From Lota lota (Eukaryota > Chordata > Actinopteri > Gadiformes > Lotidae): 64,000 bases of DNA. The DNA lies in contig JACYXH010000140.1 of assembly GCA_026745465.1 (NCBI GenBank), forward strand, positions 12,501 to 76,500, given 5' to 3'. A program made the translations under genes and the position numbers. Below the pieces are notes generated by a model. That model was not told the origin of the DNA. It did not search any database and was given only the letters and a program-made list of their open reading frames with translations. This document shows, piece after piece, positions 25,346-60,957 of this stretch. Positions within the stretch are counted from its first letter, which is position 1, and each line of letters begins with the position of its first letter.

Positions 25346-26864
25346 GGGAAGCCCTTTGATTCTATCCATCTTTCTATCTGGAACTGTCTGGAACTGGAAC
25401 TGTTCCAGGCTCAAAGCGCTTCACAGGCCCGCATTTTCATGGGAAAGGATGGACGGTGTTATGTTTTTAATAAATATAAAACCGATTACTATAGAAGCTG
25501 ATCTCTGGTTGCAATGTATTCATTTGAATAAGAATAACAACACGCTGTTAGCATAAACACCACTCCCCCCATAATTTTTTGTACGAAGTCAGTAAACAAT
25601 ATTAACTTGAGCTGAGGAATTGTAAAATAAGCAGCTTTCCCCCGGGGATCAATACAGTCATCTGAATGGTTATCAGGATCGTCATCATTAAGGTTTAAAG
25701 CAGCTAACCACCTCAGTTCAAATTGTGACTAATAGTTTCTTGAGCTCTGAAGGGTCTATAGCAGCAGAATCTGATTACTGAAACTGTCATGGAAAAACAA
25801 CACTTGCTCGAGTGTGTTTGATCTCGTCGCTGTAGAAGAGGTGTACTACTTCGATGAAGGTAAGACTCGGTAAAACGTTGCACGTTGTTTCCTTTCATGT
25901 GTCATTCAGCCTTGAGCCAAGGTTCCTTACAGCTTTAAATAAAACTCCAATGATGTGATTTAAAAAAGAAAATATGAACGTGATCGGATTACAAGAGGGG
26001 GAGAGGGGGCTGATTGACAGACAGCAGACCGAGGACGGTCGCGGTCTGCTGCACGTGCTCAGAACGGGAGGAGAAGGAGCAGTCGGACACACTTGAATGC
26101 TCACCTGGAGAAAGCGCGAGAGATAGAGAGAGAGAGAGAGTCCGAGGATGATTCGTTTGAGTGACAGATGAAACTGACCGGAGCCTGTGGGGTGGAAACA
26201 CCTTTTGTGTTCGCTCAAGGGGGTTAAAAAGACCCCGATAAAAAGAGCGACAGCAAGAGAGAGAAAGACGTGAGGTCGTGCGGTAGACCGCGTCCCCCTT
26301 AAGCCCTACAAGATTGTCAGCCCACCCCCCCACCCCCCACTCGGGTGATGGGTTGGAGTGCTGCAACTTGACATCCCCTGGGTCATTACATCATCAATAC
26401 CGTTCCTCTGCTCCAATCGGAAGCCTCGATATTGCAGTGCGTCGGGACCTGATGAAGATAAGGAACGGCCTCGTGTTGCTGATAGGCTCCCCTTAGGTCT
26501 CATCCCCTTCTCTGAAACACTTTTTGGAAATTCAAGGATGCATGTTAGGATAACCAGGGATGCCAGTGTTATTTAGTCTCTATTTGGTCTATCGGTTTCT
26601 CATTTACAATTTCATTTTGGATTGTGGTGGAGACATAGCAAAACCAAAACAGTGTCAACGCAGGCATCCTCTGGTAATTCAATGTTAGGAGTACATCTAA
26701 ATCTAAAAGAGAGTGAATTACATTTTTATATGAATTATATATGAAGAAAACCCCATTACTGCTATTTTCCATCTTCCAACTAACCACTGTGCCTCTTTTT
26801 CATCAGTCTTTCCATCCATTTGTTTGTTCCATCTCTTTCTTCTCCCTTACTGCGAACAGCTCTT

Positions 26865-26962
26865 GTTTTATGCATTTGTTCTGATTATTTTTATAGTGTA
26901 CAGCACTTTGGCCACACTAAAGTTGTTTTTAAATGTGCTCTATAAATAAATGTGACTTTTTC
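26865..26962 (+). repeat. Retroposon 3' tail
   Basis: ACAGCACTTTGGCCACACTAAAG ... TAAATGTGCTCTATAAATAAATGTGACTT resembles the 3' end common to many fish SINE/LINE elements. Confidence 0.5.
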
Positions 26963-27011
26963 TGCACTTTTAGTTCAGAGGTGTGCTGGGGACAAATGTC
27001 ATGAGTGTGAG

Positions 27012-27012
<1 letters not shown>

Positions 27013-27062
<50 letters not shown>

Positions 27063-27087
27063 GCGTGTGCGTGTGTGTGTGTGTGCG
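27013..27087 (+). repeat. (GT)n with (GTGCGT) end
   Basis: GT array changing to GCGTGT units. Confidence 0.9.
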
Positions 27088-27319
27088 GGTGGGGTGGGGG
27101 GGAGTGCTGTTTGTTGGGTGACTTGGTGTAGAGAATTCAATTGTAGGATTGACAGGGCCAGCGTGGCTGGGGCCGGCCTGTCAGTCCTCCAGCAGCGATC
27201 GGCGGAGCCTGTTTCCCAGCGCGCGACAAGGGGGTTAAGTACCACAGAATGGCCCCTATTATCCTCAGTGAGAACGGCCCATGTGGCTGGCCCGCCAGAG
27301 CTCACCCCCAACCCCACAC

Positions 27320-27830
27320 CACTACCACCACCACCACCCCCGCATGCTCCCTTTCTTTCACACAAACACACAGGACACACCACTGCTGTAAGCATCAACG
27401 TTTCACTACATTTCACCCCCATCCACCACCACCTCCACCTCAATCTCCACGGTCCGGCCCGCAGACTATCAACCTAGCCTAACCCACCCATCTCCATGGC
27501 ACAATACAACCTAATACAACCACCTCCATCCTCAACCACCACCACCACCACCCAACACCACCTCGTTCTCCACGCAATTCCACCCCCCCATCCACCACCA
27601 CCTAACACCACCACCACCTCCTCCATGCAACACCACCACCACCATCTCCTCCACCACCCAACACCACCGCCTCTACCTCAACGCCACACCACCACCACCA
27701 CCTCCTCCACCACCCAACAACACTCCCTCCTCCTTCTCCTTCTCCTCCTCGACACAACACCACCCCCACCCAACACCACCACCTACACTTCCACCACAAT
27801 ACAACACCTACACCACCCAACTGGAGTATG
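27320..27830 (+). repeat. CCA/CACC-rich low-complexity block
   Basis: About 500 bp of ACCACCACC, CAACACCACC and CCTCC variants. The open frames are His/Thr/Pro-rich artefacts. Confidence 0.75.
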
Positions 27831-28079
27831 TGGACCATACTTACTGTAAGTATCACAAGTCAATGTAATTGACCTGACATGGCCTCATGCTGTCAATTTC
27901 TGAGGTCCACTTCCAGGCAACTAAATCCTAGTTGTTGTAAGCCTTCTCGTTCAGCCAAATTTCTTCTCCTCAACCAATGACCGAAAGACACCTCTTTCTT
28001 TTTTGACGCTGAACAATCTCCTTCATCATAATACATTTCATGTTTTGCTGTCATTCTATTTCTACACACAACAAGGCAG

Positions 28080-28125
28080 CGTCATCGTCCTTATTCTTGG
28101 CTCCATCTTGGTTCCAAACGCTAGT

Positions 28126-28158
<33 letters not shown>

Positions 28159-28264
28159 ACTGAATGCGGGGGAACTGAATGCGGAACCCCGCATTCAGTT
28201 CCCCCCCCCCCCCCCACTAGCATTTGGAACCAAGATGGCCGCTGGGTGAATAAGGCCCATTGAC
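28080..28264. repeat. Palindromic MITE-like element with G/C homopolymer arms
   Basis: The left arm (CCATCTTGGTTCCAAACGCTAGTG then 33 G) pairs with the right arm (C run, ACTAGCATTTGGAACCAAGATGG). The outer TTATTC/GAATAA parts also match. The centre has GAACTGAATGCGG twice and its complement CCGCATTCAGTTC once. Confidence 0.75.
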
Positions 28265-28433
28265 GCCCATCTGGCTAATGGGTGAGCCTTCCGGAATGAC
28301 CCTTCAGACGGAGCATGGGCCTATATGGAGACAGTGACACGCACCGGGATTGCATCGCGTCTTGTCCCGTGATAAACGAACACTTGTCCCAGCCCTCATT
28401 AATGAGGGTATAAGTGACATGGGGCGGGGGGGA

Positions 28434-28435
<2 letters not shown>

Positions 28436-28466
<31 letters not shown>
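28436..28466 (+). repeat. Poly-G, about 31 bases
   Basis: Uninterrupted G run. Confidence 0.9.
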
Positions 28467-28467
<1 letters not shown>

Positions 28468-28965
28468 CGGGATTTCCTGACACGCATGAGGGAGATTGAT
28501 ATGACGTCATCGTTGCTGATACTAAATACTAATAAGTTAATGTGCCGAAATTACTGGTCATTTGGGGAAAAGTGCAAACAGTAGTCTATTATACGCTTTT
28601 TTATTTTTTTTACTGTAACTGAAAATGTTCTGCTACAGTAACTTGAAACAAACACTTTACTCAAAAGTATTGGTCTAAAGACAGCAATTGCCACAATGCT
28701 TAACACAATATTTAAATTAATAAAGTATGCAATTAAATTAGAATTGTTTATTTAAATTATTAAATTCATGTCTATTTCACTAGTTTCTGAAATCTGCTCC
28801 AAAATGCATCCAAATCATACACAAAACAGACATGTCATACAGATAAACCTGAAGGCATTTGAAATATTTATTCTTGAAATATTAACAACGTACGAGTTTG
28901 AAAAAAAAACATTTCCAAACACACATCGCCCTCCAGTGGCCAACGCCAGCAAGTGCGATGCAAAA

Positions 28966-29022
28966 GGGTGCGTAGATAAATGCTACGCACCCTGACAATT
29001 TTCCAAATATCCATTTGGAAAA
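28966..29022. repeat. Two adjacent perfect hairpins upstream of pah
   Basis: GGGTGCGTAG/CTACGCACCC with a 7-nt loop (28966-28992), then TTTTCCAAAT/ATTTGGAAAA with a 4-nt loop (28999-29022). Confidence 0.85.
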
Positions 29023-29300
29023 AGACCTAGAAGAAAAACATAACCATAAAGGGAGGAATGCATAGAATAAATACATAACAATGTAAAATGACTTATTACC
29101 AAACTAAAAGTGGTTTATTTACCATGTAGACATAGTCCACCTACGTTTACACCAGCATTGGACATCGTACGGATTTATTGGCTTTTTGGCGAGGTCTAGT
29201 GGTCAAAATCCAAACATTAATTATATTTATAGGATTGCAGCGCATGCAAAAAGGATCGAACATTGCATTTTGTTTTAAGATTTTGAATTGCATGGCTACA

Positions 29301-29630
29301 GTTTGCTTGGCTCAATTTTCCATGTTCATTAAACAAGCAACAATGTGACTTCGAATTAAAAATACAGTTTAGTTCAGCTAGCTACTATCCTGTTTAAAGA
29401 TTAGCTTTAGTATTGTGTCTCAGATGGGTGTTATGGTAGTGGGTAGATCTAAATGGTCTATTTACAGTCTTGGCTTGGCGTCATTAAACAGTTGTTATTA
29501 AATAAGCGAAACACATACCCAACACGTGACTTTGAATTAAAAAAATACATTTTAGTTAATTTAGCTTCTATCCTGTTTAAAGATTAGTATTTTGTCTCAG
29601 ATAGGCGTTAGTGGGTAGATCTAAATAGAC
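29301..29630 (+). repeat. Two-copy tandem duplication upstream of pah, period about 182 bp
   Basis: The segment GACTT(C/T)GAATTAAAAA ... CTATCCTGTTTAAAGATTAG ... GTCTCAGAT(G/A)G ... GTGGGTAGATCTAAAT occurs twice, anchored at 29347 and 29528. The copies differ by small indels. The second copy ends about 250 bp before the pah start codon. Confidence 0.75.
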
Positions 29631-29739
29631 GAAGACCAAGATGCGCCAAAAATTGCGTTGTTTTTTCTTTCTACAACTGCCAACAAGATGTGGACAATAC
29701 GAACCAGATGTGCAACATGCCCACAGGTCTGTTTCACAA

Positions 29740-29878
29740 CCAGGCATCACGTGATTGAGGAGGTGTGTGATGTCACGTGGACCAACTTTAAATTGCGGAG
29801 AGTTACCAGAGTTGGTCAAATCAACTCTACCACAGCTTCCATAGACCTTGATCGGTATCAGTGACTTACTAGTAGAGG
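29740..29878 (+). promoter_or_regulatory. Putative pah core promoter with two CACGTG E-boxes
   Basis: Two perfect CACGTG palindromes at 29748-29753 and 29774-29779, 26 bp apart, then TTTAAA at 29787-29792, all within 135 bp of the proposed pah ATG. TTTAAA could serve as a weak TATA element, placing a start site near 29,815-29,825. The assignment is inferred from position and motifs only. Confidence 0.45.
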
Positions 29879-43304
<13,426 letters not shown>

Positions 43305-43772
43305 ACATTGTACATTTTCTTACTGCATGCTTTTTAGATATTATTACATAGGCCTATTAACGGCAATATTGAGGAATGTCTCGACGAAAAGGCACAGGCC
43401 AATGTTTTGTCCACTGATACGCCAAACGCTGTAATTGGGAAGAAATATGAGCCAGGTGTTTAATGTTTAACCTGGACATTTTGGGATTACTGTAAATATG
43501 ACAAATTTGGCTACTAATGAGTCTCATTTGAAGAGTATTTTTTTCTTTCATAAATCACTGCGTCATCATATTTTAAAAGTAGCCTATATAATTATACTAT
43601 TGTAGCAACCCATTTATTTGACGTAGTTCTATAACCTTACATATTCGATTAGAGAAATAGATTAGATGGCCTTCCATTGTCTCGGTCAAACCCTTACATA
43701 GCCTATCTATTATTGACGACGTTTATTTCGTTTTCGGTTCAATGCATGTAAAACTGTGGAATTGATCAAACA

Positions 43773-43778
43773 AATAAA
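43773..43778 (+). promoter_or_regulatory. Candidate pah polyadenylation signal AATAAA
   Basis: First AATAAA after the pah stop, 470 nt downstream; a second at 43866-43871 is an alternative. Confidence 0.5.
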
Positions 43779-44363
43779 CATCTTAAGGTCTCGTATCAAT
43801 TTGTTTGAACCTGTATTAGGTCTATGATTGCTAGCCCAAACACATCCTCTTAAAAAAAAGAAGAGAATAAAGTGGTAAATATAGGCTATGTTTGATCAGG
43901 ATGTTGGAGTAATGTGCTGTCTATCAGATCGATTTGATTTTTATTAATAGGGCTGCTCATCTCAGACACACTGATCAATTATCAGGGGCAATTGCTAGCC
44001 TATACAGGCCCAACGACACGTTTTATTTATAATATAGGCCTATTTAAAATGCTCGGATGAATGACCAGGCTATGTCTTGATCCAAAGCATTTGATTTATT
44101 CTTAAAAGAAAATCTAGCCTAATGACGCAAAAGACCTTAAAAAATAAATCACGTATGCCTATTACGTAACTGATTTCCATAAACGATTGAAATGACGAGC
44201 TACATAAACTGTCCACGCGTGGATGGCACATCTTCAAAAAGCCCCAGTGAGCACCGAATGACATTATATGCAATCCTATCGGTGTATCCCACAGGGCAAT
44301 ACAAACCAGGCATACCGTTAACAATTCCCTTTGCGCATTAAAGCGAGAGATCCTATATTTCAA
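43779..44363 (+). promoter_or_regulatory. pah-th2 spacer and putative th2 promoter
   Basis: The th2 regulatory DNA must lie here, in the pah 3' region, or within pah. A perfect TTACGTAA palindrome at 44162-44169 (D-box, PAR-bZIP/NFIL3 type) lies about 200 bp before the ATG. A CCACGCGTGG palindrome follows near 44212. No clear TATA box is seen. Confidence 0.35.
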
Positions 44364-48804
<4,441 letters not shown>

Positions 48805-49027
48805 CCCAAAACCCACAATAACTCCTCTTTTGTAAAACAATGTAACAGAGAATACACTGTACAGGTTCAGATTACACACATTTTACTAAACATAGTGTAT
48901 ATAGCTCTTCTCAAGTGTGTGTGTGTGTGTGTGTGTATGCGTGTGTGTGTGCATGTGTGCAAAAATTATCCATGTACGCTAGGACCATTTACTTACTGCA
49001 TAGTATGCTTTGCATAATACAAAACTA

Positions 49028-49033
49028 AATAAA
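49028..49033 (+). promoter_or_regulatory. Candidate th2 polyadenylation signal AATAAA
   Basis: AATAAA 224 nt after the th2 stop codon, the first one in the 3' region. Confidence 0.55.
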
Positions 49034-49338
49034 TCATATATTTTCAACAAGATCTTATAGGGAGTTTTACTTTCGAATGAATGGAACGTTGCCCAATTTT
49101 GACAAATGACAAATGGCAAACCCAGAGGTTTCTTGGAAAGCTAAATTTAAGAGAAAACATTTTTGAAAAATGTGCAGCGGAGCCAAATGCGGTTTCAGAG
49201 TCACTGTCGGAAGACAAGGGATTAGAGATGAGAAATGTTGTTGTGATGGATGAAGAGGCCAGAGTGAGGATAGGCCTACCACGACGAGGAGAGAGAAACA
49301 GAGCCAGAAACAGAACAAGAGAGATAGCAGGAGAGACA

Positions 49339-49369
49339 GAGGGGAGAGAGAGAGAGAGAGAGAGATAGA

Positions 49370-49402
<33 letters not shown>
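49339..49402 (+). repeat. (GA)n then (AC)n downstream of th2
   Basis: GA to about 49365, AC from 49371. Confidence 0.9.
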
Positions 49403-49405
<3 letters not shown>

Positions 49406-49837
49406 TATACAGCTGTGAGTGTATGTGCCATTTTTCTAGCCTTTATTCTTTTCCATTTGGAAAATTCTAAACGCCCATTTTCTCTTCACGTGCTATTAAG
49501 CAAAGAGAAGGAGCTAATTATGAATGATTTAAGTATCACGTTCCATTTGACGGTCAATGAACGACCCAGAAACGAGGCCCAAGTGATCCGGTCCGGGCCA
49601 GCAGGTCATCGGGACCTCACATTAGAACACGCCACGGCGAGGTCGCCAGGACATGGATGTGATGTGCCAGAAAGGCAGCGGTGCTGACGGCAGCAATTCT
49701 AACTCCTCCCCTTCCCTTGGTCTCCTGACTTGCGTCACACCAAATGCACATCCCCTCCATCTTGCACACGCACAACATTGGCGTCAAGTGTTTTTCAGGG
49801 TACGTGGCATGCGATGGTTTATTCTCCTAAGCGGAGT

Positions 49838-49946
49838 AATTATTAAAAAAGTCGAAAAAGTATACTTTGTGAGAAAGTCCTTCCATTACGCAGTAAATAA
49901 ATCCACTCCTGCTTTTAGCCTCTCACGGGACACCCAAGCCCGTCCG

Positions 49947-49949
<3 letters not shown>
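49838..49949 (-). repeat. Dispersed element, copy B (inverted), downstream of th2
   Basis: Reverse complement of copy A at about 85-90% identity by eye. It is also preceded, in element orientation, by CT, C and CA simple repeats (49951-50029), so the simple repeats look like part of the element's 5' end. Confidence 0.75.
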
Positions 49950-49950
<1 letters not shown>

Positions 49951-49995
<45 letters not shown>

Positions 49996-50029
49996 GGGGG
50001 GGGGTGGAGAGAGAGAGAGAGAGAGAGAG
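49951..50029 (+). repeat. (GT)n, poly-G (26), (GA)n
   Basis: Three simple repeats in a row; on the minus strand they form the 5' end of dispersed element copy B. Confidence 0.9.
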
Positions 50030-51913
50030 GAAAGGGCATGACGAGGTGAAAGAATGATCAACTGCTTGACGTCTGTGCTGCAGACGACGCGTAGGCCTAC
50101 GCACGTGGTTCTCTGCTTGCCAAACCAAAGTCAAACACTTCATTCTTTTTGGTATCTAGTTCTACATCCAAACACACTCCAAGTTCACAAATCCCCATGA
50201 AAAACCGCGGCCGAGGATCCAAATCTACTGAGGTCTAAAACAAAATGCACGTAGCCATGGTGATCGTGGGACAGCCAGCCACGGTGTTTCCAGCTCGGCC
50301 GTGCCTACCAGCCACAAATCCCTAGTGCCGCATCATCATGCTGCCTCCAAGCGAAAGGCTTCGCTCAGTTCAACCATATCAAGACCATCCTCGATTCTGC
50401 TCGGATAACTACCGGCAAACGGGGCCGTTGGGTTTATCATGTGCTCCATGCACTAGAAAGATAGGGTCATATTAAGTGGCAATGTCCTCCTATTCCATGG
50501 AAGTAGGCTATAGTTTTGGATTTGGGATTGTTTTGGTTCAATTTGATCGACATAATTGCTCCATTGTAATACCCCACACAAAATAGTTTCAGAGATCTTC
50601 AAGCTCTATGATACGGGTTAGTTACACATAATAACGTTACATACAAATGGCTCGATTCAGTTTGTATAAAAGTGAAACTCATCTAACTTATACATTCAAT
50701 TCGGTTAATATTGGAAAATAATAGGACTTTGCATTTAATTTCCAAAAGCTGAGAAAGGTCAAGAGGTGGAAATTCACTTCTATGAGTGTTATTTGACCAC
50801 AAGATGGCGGCATTTAGCCATTGTTGTAGTCGGATACTGCCTATTAAGATAGGCTATGTATTATTTATTTCTCAGAAAGTCTGGTCTCATTTAGAGATCC
50901 TAATGCACTTTTGAGACACCATGGAAAATGCCCAGTAGTTGGAAAGTTTGAGTGTATTGTGTCCTTCTGACATTGATGTCTTACCCTTTTATGCAGCTGC
51001 TTCCACAACTAGGCCTACTTGTTCCCTGTAACGTTACAACAAACACAGAGCGCAGACCACATTGTACTTGTTCAAACACAAGGAAGTACTATCAAGAGAG
51101 CATTAGCATTAACTTGCGGATGGTGGTTTACATGTCCTGTCCAACAAATATACAGATGTTCTTTTTTCAAAGCGGTAAAACCTATCCATGCTACATAGCT
51201 ACAGAACTCCATCCAGTAGAAACTCGGGACTGCATAAAACATTGTTTAACGTTGTTAACAACGTCGTTTCCTTGCCAACATATGTTAGCGGTGCACCGCT
51301 CCTTCTGTTGAAGCCTTTTAAATTAATGGCCATTTGTCCTTCTTGCTTTAGTGGGTGGAAATGTGCTTTGTAATGGAGATAGTTTTACCGACACATGGTA
51401 TATTCCCTGACAGCACAAAGAGTCCTTGTTTTGCCACGGGGCTCTACGGGGTTCTGGCAGGAGTCGACTCACTTTCCACACTGGTTCTACTATGGACCGG
51501 TGGCGATGAATTCAGACCCGCCAAAAAGCAGACATCTCTTCCATCGAAGAAGCTTTCATCTTGTTTGATTTGTCAGTGGAATTCAGAGACATTTCCCAAA
51601 TGCCATCAATTTCCCACCCTTCTCTACGACCTCAATGGAGTTCGATGTATTGGCCCTTCAGATCATAGCATGACGGCAGCACATTTTTTCTAAGTCAATA
51701 TCATCTCACTGTGGCATTGGTAAAGCTTTTAAATAGACAACAAATAAAACGGGTGCAGAACTTTCACAGAAACCGTGAGTCCTAATGTCCTAAAGTGAGT
51801 CAGTGTAGTGAGTGACAGATAAACAATCTAACACTGACATAAATAAACGAAAAGCTTTTGGAGGATAAAACCCAAAGCAAAACACAGACAATAACAAATT
51901 ATCAAAAAAATAG

Positions 51914-51919
51914 TTTATT
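51914..51919 (-). promoter_or_regulatory. Candidate nup37 polyadenylation signal AATAAA
   Basis: TTTATT on the plus strand reads AATAAA on the nup37 strand, 41 nt past its stop codon. Confidence 0.6.
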
Positions 51920-51959
51920 TTAATTTTTTAGAACTACAAATAGAAGACCCTCCACACTA

Positions 51960-59967
<8,008 letters not shown>

Positions 59968-60060
59968 TCTGTTACCTGATGCAGACGGGGATGGACAGAT
60001 GGTTCTACCGCATGCATAGAAACGATAGGCGTCTGCAGCAGGACATTTTATGGAAATCAA

Positions 60061-60957
60061 TATAAAAAAAGTATGGATATAGCGTCTACATCGTAGCTGT
60101 CATACGCAGATTCCATTCATTTAAGTTTTCCCTGAGGTTACATGCCCGTACTCTCTAGATTCTCACATTCAAATGATGTGCAAACGGCCCAGGAGCAACT
60201 GATTTCCAATCATCAACTATATTTGCGTCTATGGACCGTATATGCAACTGTATTTGAATCTAAGGAAGTATGTATACATCCCATAAAATCGACCCACGAA
60301 ACCTAAAGCCCCTAAATAGCACACTAGACATGTGTCAACATTGCCCAATTTGTGCAATACATTTCACAAATACGTGGAGACGTGGCGGCATGCAGTCTTT
60401 TTTATTTATACATGAAGGTACATTTAATATTACGAGACGTATTAAGCGTTAATACTTTACGTTTTAATCCTATTTGGAATCAGAAAAGTGGTAAAACGAT
60501 GTTCACATTACCAGCAAGTATAGTGTTTGCGTTCCACACAATGCGCGCGTTTCGTAAATTTCAATCTATTCCGGGTAGGAAATGGAACGTTCCATTCACG
60601 AACAAATTGAAGGGGGGAGGCTGGAATTTACCGTGAGCAAAATAGACTATGATGTCAACAAATACACAAAATATGTTGTCTGATAAAATAATAAATAGTA
60701 TAATATATTCATATTAAGTTATATAAATTGATCAATCGTTTCAATAATGAATTGTTTCTAAACAGATGGTCATAAAATCCATCTGACCGGTTCAAACCTT
60801 TTGATTGGCTAAATTGAATTTCGCAGGCGATTTAAATGTTCAAAACAGCTGCAAACGATAACGTGGCGGTTACTGATAGTGTTGCGAGGAAGAAAAATAA
60901 CCTCTTTGTTATAAATGCACAGATTGTGAAGGTTTGGTTTTATTTATCATCGGAACG
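60061..60957. promoter_or_regulatory. Putative nup37-parpbp bidirectional promoter
   Basis: The two genes are head-to-head with 990 bp between their start codons. An inverted CCAAT box (ATTGG) is at 60804-60808 and TTTAAA, a possible CHR-like element after GGCGA, is at 60831-60836. A perfect 16-bp palindrome AATGGAACGTTCCATT, containing GAACGTTC, is at 60581-60596. The nup37 5' UTR exon should lie in this interval. The promoter role is inferred from arrangement. Confidence 0.5.

Larger units (their letters stand above)
24545..29300. other. Intergenic upstream of pah, no gene seen
   Basis: Mostly unique AT-rich DNA with the dispersed repeats, CCA block and palindromes listed separately. No coding exon was found. 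Confidence 0.4.
49034..51913. other. th2-nup37 intergenic region
   Basis: Convergent 3' ends. Contains GA/AC arrays, dispersed element copy B and about 1.8 kb of unremarkable sequence. Frames at 50,950-51,690 have no recognisable domain and are treated as chance. Confidence 0.5.

Noticed and set aside
27496..27849. Thr/His/Pro-rich open frame of 117 codons
   Set aside because: Encoded by CCA/CAC low-complexity sequence that also stays open on the other strand.
44331..44363. Upstream in-frame extension of th2 exon 1 from TTG
   Set aside because: TTG is not a likely start in an animal gene; the ATG at 44364 is the first in frame and precedes the conserved RKQS region.
50952..51693. Overlapping open frames downstream of th2
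   Set aside because: No domain, no splice logic and ordinary AT-rich composition; probably chance.
59968..60060. Upstream in-frame extension of the nup37 first coding exon
   Set aside because: A splice acceptor lies just before the ATG, and similarity to known Nup37 begins at MQEDSS.
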